Shown: positions 1-5,447 of the stretch, piece by piece
Layout: each line of letters begins with the position of its first letter
How positions within the stretch are numbered: position 1 is the first letter of the stretch
Origin: an uncultured Lachnospiraceae bacterium
GTDB lineage: Bacteria; Bacillota; Clostridia; Lachnospirales; Lachnospiraceae
Assembly: GCA_937910785.1 (NCBI GenBank)
Contig: CALDLG010000084.1
Location: 1 to 5,447, forward strand
Direction of reading: 5' to 3'
Length of the DNA stretch: 5,447 nt
Notes under the pieces: generated by a model
Databases searched by the model: none
What the model was told of the DNA's origin: nothing
The model's input: the letters and a program-made list of their open reading frames with translations, nothing else
Position numbers and translations under genes: made by a program

Positions 1-1444
1 GCACAACCAGTAAATAATCTGTGCCATTATGCCCGTTTTGTGCAAATCCCTCTGTTTTAAATCCGGCAAAATCAAGCCCTGTATTCAGGCTGGCGGAAAC
101 CTCGATACTTTTATCTTTAATTTCCTGGTATACACGGTTTGATATATGAATTAAATACTGATTATCCTGCAAGGTAACAGGCGGTAAATCCAACATTACC
201 CGCAGCCGGTTATAATCGCTGATTCCCATATACACATCATAATCATAATAAGCAACAGCCCGTTTTCCCTCTGCCATAGCCGGATCGCTGTCTCTGTCTG
301 AAAAGATTCTTAAATTCTGATACAGATAATCGCCCATATCACTTGTGCCATTTTGATAAACGCAGTATTTCAATATATCCCTTGGAGTTATATTGCTGTT
401 TATCAATGCTTCTTCTTCTGAAAAGTCATTGTCTGTATTGTCGCTGATTATAATAATGTCAAACGGATATTCTACGTCTAATTGCCTGTTCTGATAATCG
501 CTTAACATAAATGCAAGCGAACTTCCTGCTAACGCAAACATAAATAAAAGGCTTAATGTTCCAAGAACAAAACAGGTATTCCGTATTTTTGAGGAAAACT
601 GTCGTATTAGAAATAAATTTTCTTTTTTATAGATCAGCCTGCCTTTCCCTTTTATGTAATTCATTAGAAAAGCGGAAAGTCCTAAATAGAAAAAATAAAA
701 CGTAAAAATCATACCAATCATTTCCAATATTGCTGTCAATTTCGTTATTCTGCCTGTAAAAACCAAAAAATAGAAAAGCAATATATTTCCTATGGAAAGA
801 AAAAACAGCCTTTTCCATAGAGTATTTCTTTTTTCACTTACTGTTTCATTCTGCTTATCCATGTTTATTAAATTGATTATTTCCATACGGGAAAATTTTT
901 TTCTGTTACGAAACAGAGCGGCGGTAAAACAAACTCCATACAAAACAACTGTCAATAGAATGCTGCCTGCTGATATTTCTACATTTACCCTGTAATTTTT
1001 CCCGATACTTTTATAAAAAATGAAAAATAGTACCTGTTGCAGTCCACTGCCTAAAATCAGTCCCACGAAAAGAGCACATATGCCAAGATAAATATTTTCT
1101 TTCATGTGAAGATTTGCAATTTGTTTTTTCCTCATTCCCGATAACAAATAGATAGCAAATTCCCGGCTTCTTTTTTCTAAAATAAAACGGGTCATATAGT
1201 TGATAAGCCAGGCCACTATGATAAGAATCGCCACTGTGGAAACAGATATAAAAGCAACCAGCATCGTTCCTGCCGTGGATAGTTCATCATTATTTCCGTA
1301 ATGAATCATTTCATAAATGTCTTTTGAAAAAAGCAGCGAATGAAAGGAAAACATAAGGGCTGTTATCATACACAAGGTCAGAAAATAATTCAAATAATCT
1401 TTCCATAATCTCCATGCATTTCGTAATGCAAGCCTATTCAGCAT
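1..1444 (-). CDS. BceB/FtsX-like ABC transporter permease, C-terminus cut off by window edge
   Basis: I translated the minus strand from ATG at 1444 and found 481 codons without a stop, so the gene runs off the left edge. Seven hydrophobic segments can be seen at about residues 20-39, 58-82, 118-142, 162-180, 212-231, 236-258 and 290-313. A hydrophilic stretch then runs from about 315 to the end of what is visible. Seven helices followed by a large outside domain is the BceB/VraG layout, where three more helices normally follow; about 650 residues are usual, so roughly a quarter is missing. Residues 91-104 (KRSREFAIYLLSGM) match the cytoplasmic coupling segment typical of FtsX-family permeases. 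The start is fixed by a strong ribosome binding site (1453-1460). The gene overlaps the ATPase gene by 11 nt, so translation is probably coupled. Inferred role: membrane half of a transporter that removes or senses cell-wall-active peptides. The substrate cannot be read from the sequence. The family is well supported; the exact subfamily less so. Confidence 0.9.
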   Translation of the reverse strand, partial: MLNRLALRNAWRLWKDYLNYFLTLCMITALMFSFHSLLFSKDIYEMIHYGNNDELSTAGTMLVAFISVSTVAILIIVAWLINYMTRFILEKRSREFAIYLLSGMRKKQIANLHMKENIYLGICALFVGLILGSGLQQVLFFIFYKSIGKNYRVNVEISAGSILLTVVLYGVCFTAALFRNRKKFSRMEIINLINMDKQNETVSEKRNTLWKRLFFLSIGNILLFYFLVFTGRITKLTAILEMIGMIFTFYFFYLGLSAFLMNYIKGKGRLIYKKENLFLIRQFSSKIRNTCFVLGTLSLLFMFALAGSSLAFMLSDYQNRQLDVEYPFDIIIISDNTDNDFSEEEALINSNITPRDILKYCVYQNGTSDMGDYLYQNLRIFSDRDSDPAMAEGKRAVAYYDYDVYMGISDYNRLRVMLDLPPVTLQDNQYLIHISNRVYQEIKDKSIEVSASLNTGLDFAGFKTEGFAQNGHNGTDYLLVV

Positions 1445-2207
1445 ATATATCCTCACCTCCAATTTTAGACTGTATATCAAGAATACAGTTTAGATAATCT
1501 CTTTTATTCCTGTTTCCCCGGTCTAATTCAGCGTTTATTTTTCCGTCACTCAAAAATAAAATCCTCTCACAATAACAGGCAGAAAACACATCATGCGTTA
1601 CCATTAAAATAGTTGCACCTAATTCTCTGTTCATAACCTGCAGGGTGCGAAGCAGCATAGCAGATGATTTAGAGTCTAATGCTCCGGTCGGTTCATCAGC
1701 AAGAATCAGCTTCGGATGATTGACCAGCGCCCTTGCGCAAGCTGCACGCTGTTTCTGCCCGCCGGACACTTCACAGGGGAATTTATTCAAAATATCTTCA
1801 ATATGCAGTGTTTCCGATATGTTCTTTATTCTGTTTTCTATTTCCTCTTTCTTCTCACCGCTAAGAGCCAGAGGAAGCAAAATGTTTTCTTCAATGGTTA
1901 ATGTATCTAAAAGATTATAGTCCTGAAAAACAAATCCAAGATTTTTCTGTCGGAAGTCAGACAGTTCAGCTTCATTCATTCCTGATATATCAACCTTGTC
2001 ATAAAAAACCTGTCCGTCCGACATGTTATCTATGGTAGAGAGAATATTTAAGATTGTGGTTTTCCCGGAACCGGAAGCCCCCATAATTCCAATAAATTCC
2101 CCTTTGTTGACGTGGAAGCTTACATCATCAACGGCATTTATTTTTATATTCCCTGCACCATAATTTTTCACAAGATTTCTGACTTCGATATAATGATATT
2201 CATTCAT
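1434..2207 (-). CDS. BceA-like ABC transporter ATP-binding protein
   Basis: This 257-aa cytoplasmic ATPase energises the permease encoded next. All nucleotide-binding motifs are present and intact: Walker A GASGSGKT at 43-50, Q-loop Gln95, signature VSGGQ at 147-151, Walker B LILADE at 167-172 with the D-loop just after (ALD, 176-178), and the H-loop histidine at 205. The stretch DEPTGALDSK and the overall length are typical of the MacB/LolD/BceA group, whose partners are FtsX-type permeases, and this fits the downstream gene. Start ATG at 2207 is preceded by AAAGGACAGG on the minus strand (2217-2226), an adequate ribosome binding site. The stop (TAG, 1434-1436) lies inside the permease gene, an 11-nt overlap typical of a coupled operon pair. 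In the BceAB family such transporters protect against bacitracin, lantibiotics and similar peptides and can signal their flux; which peptide applies here is unknown. Confidence 0.94.
   Translation of the reverse strand: MNEYHYIEVRNLVKNYGAGNIKINAVDDVSFHVNKGEFIGIMGASGSGKTTILNILSTIDNMSDGQVFYDKVDISGMNEAELSDFRQKNLGFVFQDYNLLDTLTIEENILLPLALSGEKKEEIENRIKNISETLHIEDILNKFPCEVSGGQKQRAACARALVNHPKLILADEPTGALDSKSSAMLLRTLQVMNRELGATILMVTHDVFSACYCERILFLSDGKINAELDRGNRNKRDYLNCILDIQSKIGGEDIYAE
1453..1460 (-). promoter_or_regulatory. Strong ribosome binding site of the permease gene
   Basis: The minus strand reads GGAGGTGA here, a near-complete match to the 16S rRNA tail, with 8 nt to the ATG at 1444. It lies inside the last codons of the ATPase gene and decides the permease start. 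Confidence 0.85.
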
Positions 2208-2231
2208 AGAATATTACCTGTCCTTTCTTTG

Positions 2232-2298
2232 GCATGAAATTTAGAACATCCTGGCTTTGTATCCTTTGGCGCAAAGCCTTTAGATGTTCTTTTCATGC
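2232..2298 (-). other. Long imperfect hairpin across the regulator stop codon and the gap before the ATPase gene
   Basis: GCATGAAA (2232-2239) plus AGAACATC (2243-2250) pair with GATGTTCT (2283-2290) plus TTTCATGC (2291-2298), with a 3-nt bulge on one side. Inside this, GGCTTTG (2253-2259) pairs with CAAAGCC (2272-2278) around a 12-nt loop. Together they form a two-part stem of 23 base pairs. The regulator's stop codon (2280-2282) lies in the internal junction. No U-run follows on either strand, so it does not look like a simple intrinsic terminator. The ATPase ribosome binding site lies just outside the base of the stem. Possible roles are an RNA processing or stability element, an attenuator that changes the regulator:transporter ratio, or (as DNA) an operator. 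Confidence 0.6.
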
Positions 2299-3053
2299 TG
2301 GTTTCGGAGCAATATTGAGTAAGACCAGTAAATACCAATGCAAAAAAAAGTAATAAAACTGCTGATAGCTGTTAAAATCATAGAAAATATGATATAAAAC
2401 AGAATATTTGTATCATTCATATTCTCAAATACAGGAAGCCCCCAGCCACTGTTACTTGCCCCAAATATCACAAGTCCAATCGCAATACCGCTTACCAGCA
2501 TTTTCTTCATTTTTATAAATTCCTCTTGTATTTCCGTTCTCACTTCCACATCAAAAACAAGTTCTTTTTTGCGAAGCATCCGGTAAGGATTTTGTTTTAA
2601 GGCAATATAAATTACAACAGCAAGCAACATCATAATTGATATGGTTGTAAGTATTGGAGCGATACCGGAAGCAAACAAGTAATGCTCCGTTGATGTGTAG
2701 GATACGGAATTACAACCCAATGCAATTCCACACGCCGCCGCCAATAGCAGAAATTTCTTTTTATAATAAAACAGAAAACCATTTGCCGTTTCCCTGCTTA
2801 TATAAAATCCCTTTGTTTCGTCCGCAAAATTTTTTTCTTCTTTAGATCCAGGTTCCTTATCATCGATCAGTAAATCGTCCAGTGTTATCTGAAATATTTT
2901 ACTGATTAAAATGATCTTTTCTGTTTCGGGATAGCCGTTATTATTTTCCCATTTACTTACAGCCTGTCTGCTCGTATTGAGTTTTTCCGCTAAAGCTTCC
3001 TGTGAAAGTCCATGTGCCTTTCTTAACTTATATAGTTTTTCTCCAAATGTCAT
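2280..3053 (-). CDS. XRE-family HTH regulator with a four-helix membrane C-terminal domain
   Basis: This 257-aa protein begins with a classic Cro/C1-type helix-turn-helix: residues 4-62, with LSQEALAEKLNTSRQAVSKWE (16-36) containing the two DNA-contacting helices. An acidic/polar linker follows (about 63-98), then hydrophobic segments at about 100-117, 130-151, 185-204 and 215-246, so the protein is probably membrane-anchored with the DNA-binding head in the cytoplasm. Such XRE-plus-membrane regulators are common in clostridia, but their membrane part has no assigned function I can name. Start ATG at 3053 has a perfect AGGAG seven bases upstream. It is the first gene of the unit with the ABC ATPase 72 nt downstream, which suggests it controls that transporter, possibly reading out a membrane or transporter state directly. 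That control link is inference. A soluble regulator with unrelated targets is less likely given the gene order. Confidence 0.88.
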   Translation of the reverse strand: MTFGEKLYKLRKAHGLSQEALAEKLNTSRQAVSKWENNNGYPETEKIILISKIFQITLDDLLIDDKEPGSKEEKNFADETKGFYISRETANGFLFYYKKKFLLLAAACGIALGCNSVSYTSTEHYLFASGIAPILTTISIMMLLAVVIYIALKQNPYRMLRKKELVFDVEVRTEIQEEFIKMKKMLVSGIAIGLVIFGASNSGWGLPVFENMNDTNILFYIIFSMILTAISSFITFFCIGIYWSYSILLRNQHEKNI

Positions 3054-3060
3054 ATCTTTT

Positions 3061-3065
3061 CTCCT
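3061..3065 (-). promoter_or_regulatory. Ribosome binding site of the XRE regulator gene
   Basis: AGGAG on the minus strand, 7 nt before the ATG at 3053, within a purine-rich GAGAGAGGAG stretch. It supports that start over any internal one. Confidence 0.85.
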
Positions 3066-3360
3066 CTCTCATTCATAGTAGCATAATGAAGCAAAATTTC
3101 TATCATTCAGCTCTGACAATTCAGCAACTTTACGTTGCTTTTGGTCATTTTTCCTGTCCCAATTCCTGTCATGCCTTTTCTAAATTTCTGCCTGCACGTT
3201 TTTATTCTCGATCATTTCTGATATCCCGTTCCTTCTGTGATGTGCTGGTAGTTCCCGCAAATAAAAAGGCGGCTGATTTTCCGTCAGGATAAAACGCCAC
3301 CATACATAAGCAAATTCAATTTAATATGTCTTTTTCCATTGGTAATTACGGCCAAAAAAA
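3066..3360. other. About 300 nt without a convincing gene
   Basis: I found no well-supported coding region here on either strand. The minus strand should hold the promoter of the XRE unit. A good -35-like TTGTCA (plus-strand tgacaa, 3114-3119) is present, and TATGCT and TACTAT occur at 3075-3085, but no -35/-10 pair has proper spacing, so I do not call a promoter. A small perfect palindrome, AGCAAC-TTTAC-GTTGCT (3123-3139), could be an operator for the regulator just downstream, or chance. On the minus strand a 33-codon frame beginning near 3286 (MVAFYPDGKSAAF...) has a natural-looking composition but no ribosome binding site. The stretch may hold worn remnants of a former gene. Confidence 0.5.
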
Positions 3361-3649
3361 TTAAAGCAACTCTAACGCACGCTTATACAGCGAGTCTAAC
3401 TCACAACCGCAACTCCCACATTCCTTATCCGCCTGTTTAATTGCAGAAACCAAGGTGTTCTTGTCTGATTTTCCGTCTAACCATTCCTTTGCAGGAATGG
3501 CTATTAACTCCCAGCCAGACGCAACAAACTTTTCCATAATCTTTTTTAATATTTGATGCGTGCAGATGTTTCGGCACATTTGGATGTTCATCTTCAAACA
3601 CATATGATTTAAACTGCAATATTTCCCAATCATCATCTGCCTTGCCCAT
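3361..3649 (-). pseudogene. Small conserved-looking gene split by a frameshift, with a CGSCGCE cysteine motif
   Basis: Two minus-strand frames each carry natural-looking protein on opposite sides of a run of six A (around 3544). The upstream frame gives DDDWEILQFKSYVFEDEH, then a stretch ending HLHASNIKKDYGK. It then degenerates into unlikely sequence that ends at 3437. The other frame is convincing from MEKFVASGWELI (ATG at 3537) to the TAA at 3361-3363, 58 residues, containing AIPAKEWLDGKSD and the cysteine cluster CGSCGCE at 40-46. In that second frame the part before 3537 looks like noise. The simplest reading is one protein of about 90 residues broken by a +1-type frame change. I recall similar short proteins with this cysteine cluster in clostridia, but no function, so none is given. 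Alternative: the 58-aa product is made on its own from 3537, although no ribosome binding site precedes it. The upstream start is uncertain: ATG 3649 has GAGGGG directly abutting it, and a GTG at 3700 has none. Confidence 0.6.
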
Positions 3650-3714
3650 CCCCTCTGCTCTGTACTGACTGCCTGTCACACTCGATTGATTTTGCAGCAC
3701 TTAATCGTAAATGC

Positions 3715-3743
3715 TTGATTTCATCGTGCTTTTTCATTATACT
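3715..3743 (+). promoter_or_regulatory. Rightward sigma-A-type promoter for the flavodoxin-ferredoxin gene
   Basis: TTGATT (3715-3720) and TATACT (3738-3743) are separated by 17 nt, matching the consensus at 4 and 5 of 6 positions. The start would be near 3750, giving an untranslated leader of about 185 nt before the ATG at 3936, which is long enough to hold regulatory structure. Confidence 0.6.
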
Positions 3744-3764
3744 GCAGATACAGAAATGTCACAA
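3736..3764 (-). promoter_or_regulatory. Leftward sigma-A-type promoter for the split small gene
   Basis: On the minus strand TTGTGA (3764-3759) and a perfect TATAAT (3741-3736) are separated by exactly 17 nt. Transcription would start near 3729, a short distance before the split small gene. Its -10 shares bases with the -10 of the rightward promoter. Confidence 0.65.
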
Positions 3765-3776
3765 GTATGGCATTTC
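3753..3776 (+). other. Leader hairpin 1 (8-bp stem, 8-nt loop)
   Basis: GAAATGTC (3753-3760) pairs with GGCATTTC (3769-3776), with one G-U pair in RNA, around an 8-nt loop. It would sit at the very 5' end of the rightward transcript, and it overlaps the -35 of the leftward promoter. Confidence 0.5.
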
Positions 3777-3793
3777 AATTTAGAGAAGAACAA

Positions 3794-3922
3794 AATGCCT
3801 TCGGCATTATGTTCGGAAGAACCTTCGGTTCTTCCACTCTGTGTCGAAATTTCCTATTATAGAACAAAAGTTGAAAGAAAAGCACTTTCAGCTACTGAAT
3901 TTGAGTGTCTGCAAAGCAGACA
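3794..3922 (+). repeat. Cluster of four perfect short stems with three-base loops in the flavodoxin-gene leader
   Basis: Four perfect inverted repeats occur in 129 nt, each with a 3-nt loop: AATGCC-TTC-GGCATT (3794-3808), GGAAGAACC-TTC-GGTTCTTCC (3815-3835, 9 bp), TTCAG-CTA-CTGAA (3887-3899), and TGTCTGC-AAA-GCAGACA (3906-3922, 7 bp). The last stem ends 3 nt before the ribosome binding site of the flavodoxin-ferredoxin gene. None is followed by a U-run, so they are not ordinary terminators. The frame is open through all of them in phase with the downstream gene, but the encoded peptide looks unlike a real domain. The cluster may be a structured regulatory leader or a small dispersed palindromic element that landed upstream of the gene. 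Confidence 0.7.
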
Positions 3923-3925
3923 GAT

Positions 3926-3930
3926 GGGAG
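3926..3930 (+). promoter_or_regulatory. Ribosome binding site that sets the start of the flavodoxin-ferredoxin gene
   Basis: GGGAG lies 5 nt before ATG 3936. It favours this start over the in-frame ATG at 3924, which the motif itself overlaps, and over the far-upstream ATG at 3711, which would translate the hairpin leader. Confidence 0.75.
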
Positions 3931-3935
3931 TAAAA

Positions 3936-4709
3936 ATGAAAATATTGATCCTGTATTTTTCCGGGACAGGCTCGACGAAATGGATCGCGGAACTCATGCA
4001 AAGTTGTTTGTTACATTCAGAAATCTGTACTGCGGACTTGTTTTCTGTTGAAAATTCCACAAACCTTAACTTAATTGATTATGACGCTTTTATAATTGGC
4101 ACGCCGGTCTATCATGGAGCCCCCTCTAATATGATTAAAAAATATTTTGATCTGTTATCCCCCTTGAGCAAAAGGACTCCCGCCTTTATCTTTAATACGC
4201 GGGCCTGGTGTTCTTGTAACACAAATAGATTGTTGGCAAAACAATTATTAAAGAAAAATATAATTACTGTTAAGGACCGGGATTATCAAACTCCGGCAAG
4301 CGATGGCGCACTTATTCTTCCCGTTTATAAAAAATTTTTTACCTTTGAGAAAAATATACACGCAAAAATACATAGGGATTGTATGGATTTTTTAGAACAA
4401 TTGCGCGCGGAACAGTTATATGGGTATATACCACGTTTTCGCTTTAGCAGTATTATCAATTCACCCAATAAATTGATGGGGCAGATGATTACTTTCAAAA
4501 TATTTTTGCATCAAGATAAATGTGTTAAATGTGGGCGATGTATCCAAAATTGTCCGCACCACGCTTTGAAAAGAAGTAAATCGGGCTATCCATTATTTTT
4601 GATTGCAAAATGTGAAAACTGTTATCGCTGTATCCACCATTGTCCTGCAAAGGCATTATCATTGAGCAAACGCACAACACCCAAAAAAGTGTTATCATTT
4701 TATAAGTGA
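3936..4709 (+). CDS. EFR1-type flavodoxin-like/2x[4Fe-4S] ferredoxin fusion protein
   Basis: This 257-aa protein joins a flavodoxin-like domain to a bacterial two-cluster ferredoxin domain. The first half starts with a beta strand and FMN-phosphate loop, ILYFSGTGSTKW (4-16). It continues with IIGTPVYHGAPSNMIKKYF (53-71) and the ASDGALILP stretch (121-129), as in EFR1-family proteins. The second half carries two complete cluster motifs: C196-x2-C199-x2-C202-x3-C206-P and C226-x2-C229-x2-C232-x3-C236-P. It should be a cytoplasmic electron carrier moving electrons between FMN and iron-sulfur clusters in an anaerobe; the partner enzyme is unknown. Two extra cysteines sit in the flavodoxin part (AWCSC, 90-94). 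The start is set by GGGAG and because residue 1 begins the first strand; an open frame continues upstream to 3711 but crosses the hairpin leader and adds no recognisable domain. It is alone on its strand, convergent with the next gene. Confidence 0.9.
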   Translation: MKILILYFSGTGSTKWIAELMQSCLLHSEICTADLFSVENSTNLNLIDYDAFIIGTPVYHGAPSNMIKKYFDLLSPLSKRTPAFIFNTRAWCSCNTNRLLAKQLLKKNIITVKDRDYQTPASDGALILPVYKKFFTFEKNIHAKIHRDCMDFLEQLRAEQLYGYIPRFRFSSIINSPNKLMGQMITFKIFLHQDKCVKCGRCIQNCPHHALKRSKSGYPLFLIAKCENCYRCIHHCPAKALSLSKRTTPKKVLSFYK

Positions 4710-4724
4710 ATATCTAAACGCCTT

Positions 4725-4737
4725 ACAGGTTGCCTGT
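4725..4737. repeat. Small palindrome after the flavodoxin-ferredoxin gene
   Basis: ACAGG-TTG-CCTGT, a 5-bp stem with a three-base loop, lies 15 nt after the stop codon. ACAGGT followed by CGCC recurs at 4743. No U-run follows, so calling it a terminator would be weak; it may still mark the 3' end of the message. Confidence 0.4.
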
Positions 4738-4756
4738 CCCTCACAGGTCGCCCATG

Positions 4757-4790
4757 CCCCCCCCCTATAGTATGTCCGGGCATCATGCCC
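4757..4790. repeat. Run of nine C followed by a GGGCAT/ATGCCC palindrome in the convergent gap
   Basis: Nine C residues (4757-4765) are followed by GGGCAT-C-ATGCCC (4778-4790), just 3' of the minus-strand gene's stop. GGGCAT could alternatively pair with ATGCCC at the start of the C-run. The structure could help end the leftward transcript, although there is no U-tract. Confidence 0.4.
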
Positions 4791-4791
4791 T

Positions 4792-5447
4792 TCACATCGT
4801 TCCGCTGTCCGCAACAGTCTCTGTCACAACATTGGCATCATAAGCATTCGCCGCTTCTGCCATCTGCCTTTTGATATTCATTTCACTGCTCCATGTCCTT
4901 GCCAGCCTGCTTCTCTCCTGCTCCGCCTTTGCAATCTTTTCATCCGGAAGCTCCTGCTGCTGTCTCTTAGCCTGCGCCCGCTTTTCCAGATATTCTTCCA
5001 GAAGTTCTTTCTGCCTTGCCTTTTTCCGGCGCACAGCATCGTTCCCGCCTTTTGCAGAAGAACTTCCGGAATAGCCCGCATTCTCTTTCATGCCCTGCGT
5101 ATACCCATAGCATTTCTCCCAGGTATCATCTACATGCGTATATGCGATTACCGGGATATATCCCCCAAAATTAACGGCTTTGTTTTTCGCCAGCGCATCC
5201 AGTATCTTCTTCTCATATTCCGGGTCTGTCTGCATTCTCTTATAAGCCGCGTCTGTTATGTCGATTACATCATTCATATTCTTCTGTGAAGGATGGGTAT
5301 ACAGGCTGTTCATTTTTTCATTAAAATACTCCTTGTATTCCTCCAGCGTCATGTCCTCCGGGGAAATGGAGCCTTTCTCCGCAACCTTGCCCGCAAACCC
5401 GGCATCTGCCCGCTTTTCTTCCTTCCTCACACTTCCATAACCTTTCG
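4792..5447 (-). CDS. Hypothetical protein with charged coiled-coil C-terminus, probably partial at its N-terminus
   Basis: The first possible start inside the window is GTG at 5430 (212 aa), but the frame stays open to the edge (KGYGSV upstream), so the real start may lie outside. The first section (about 26-118, from MTLEEYKEYFNEKM through ITDAAYKRMQTDPEYEKKILDAL to TWEKCYGYTQGMKENAGYS) looks like a compact domain. A Ser/Gly linker follows (121-130), then a long Lys/Arg/Glu/Gln-rich helix (about 132-192) likely to form a coiled coil. There is no signal peptide or membrane segment in view. The first section reminds me of unnamed Lachnospiraceae proteins with EYKxYI and NDPEYE motifs; this is recollection, not a search, and I know no function for them. 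The gene is clearly GC-richer than the rest of the window (4921-4980 has 35 G+C of 60; 4321-4380 has 15 of 60), suggesting a different origin from the stretch to its left. GAAAGG about 10 nt before the GTG is a possible ribosome binding site. Confidence 0.75.
   Translation of the reverse strand, partial: KGYGSVRKEEKRADAGFAGKVAEKGSISPEDMTLEEYKEYFNEKMNSLYTHPSQKNMNDVIDITDAAYKRMQTDPEYEKKILDALAKNKAVNFGGYIPVIAYTHVDDTWEKCYGYTQGMKENAGYSGSSSAKGGNDAVRRKKARQKELLEEYLEKRAQAKRQQQELPDEKIAKAEQERSRLARTWSSEMNIKRQMAEAANAYDANVVTETVADSGTM

Noticed and set aside
627..995. Short frames on both strands inside the permease gene
   Set aside because: They are shadows of an uninterrupted 481-codon permease frame with clear membrane-protein features.
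3186..3286. 33-codon minus-strand frame (MVAFYPDGKSAAF...)
   Set aside because: Plausible composition but no ribosome binding site and very short; I mention it only within the gap entry.
3002..3292. 96-codon plus-strand frame
   Set aside because: It begins inside the XRE gene on the opposite strand, has no ribosome binding site, and its Phe/Ser/His-rich product resembles antisense translation.
3354..3363. Intrinsic terminator after the split small gene
   Set aside because: A T-run follows the stop on the minus strand, but I found no stable stem directly before it.
3794..3922. CRISPR array or intrinsic terminators
   Set aside because: The stems differ from one another, spacing is irregular, no direct repeat recurs, and no stem is followed by a T-run.
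3711..3935. 75-residue N-terminal extension of the flavodoxin-ferredoxin protein
   Set aside because: The frame is open, but the ATG at 3711 lies before the predicted transcription start and even before the -10. The extension covers the hairpin leader, and a good ribosome binding site sits before 3936.
4871..5440. Short plus- and minus-strand frames inside the right-hand gene
   Set aside because: Low-complexity Ser/Phe/Leu or Arg-rich products typical of other-frame reading of a Lys/Glu/Gln-rich coding sequence.
1..5447. tRNA or rRNA genes, complete insertion sequences
   Set aside because: No cloverleaf, rRNA-like sequence, transposase or terminal inverted repeat pair was seen on either strand.

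Overview
The window looks like a Firmicutes chromosome or integrated island, most likely from a Lachnospiraceae-type gut anaerobe. The evidence is strong GGAGG-type ribosome binding sites, mostly AT-rich coding sequence, a BceAB-type peptide ABC transporter, a membrane-anchored XRE regulator, and a flavodoxin/2x[4Fe-4S] fusion protein typical of anaerobic clostridia. The assignment is by inference from families and style; there is no marker gene.

Left part (1-3066, all minus strand, read right to left): an XRE-type DNA-binding protein with a four-helix membrane C-terminus, then 72 nt later an ABC ATPase, which overlaps by 11 nt an FtsX/BceB-like permease that runs off the left edge of the window. 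This looks like one transcription unit: a regulator that may sense or report the membrane state, and a peptide (antimicrobial/lantibiotic)-type export or detoxification transporter. No two-component system, the usual partner of BceAB, is visible. An imperfect long hairpin spans the regulator's stop codon and the gap before the ATPase.

Middle (3067-3935): about 300 nt with no convincing gene, then a small minus-strand gene whose conserved-looking protein is split over two reading frames (probably a pseudogene). Its likely promoter overlaps, at the -10 element, a promoter firing to the right. The rightward promoter would give a leader of about 185 nt that contains several perfect short stems, four of them with exactly three-base loops.

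Right part: a plus-strand flavodoxin-ferredoxin fusion (EFR1-like, 257 aa), a short convergent gap with small palindromes and a run of nine C, and a GC-richer minus-strand gene of unknown function that probably extends past the right edge. The compositional step near 4720-4790 suggests that two stretches of different origin meet there.

The features most worth a second look are the triloop-hairpin leader with its head-to-head overlapping promoters, and the XRE-membrane-regulator/BceAB unit without a sensor kinase.
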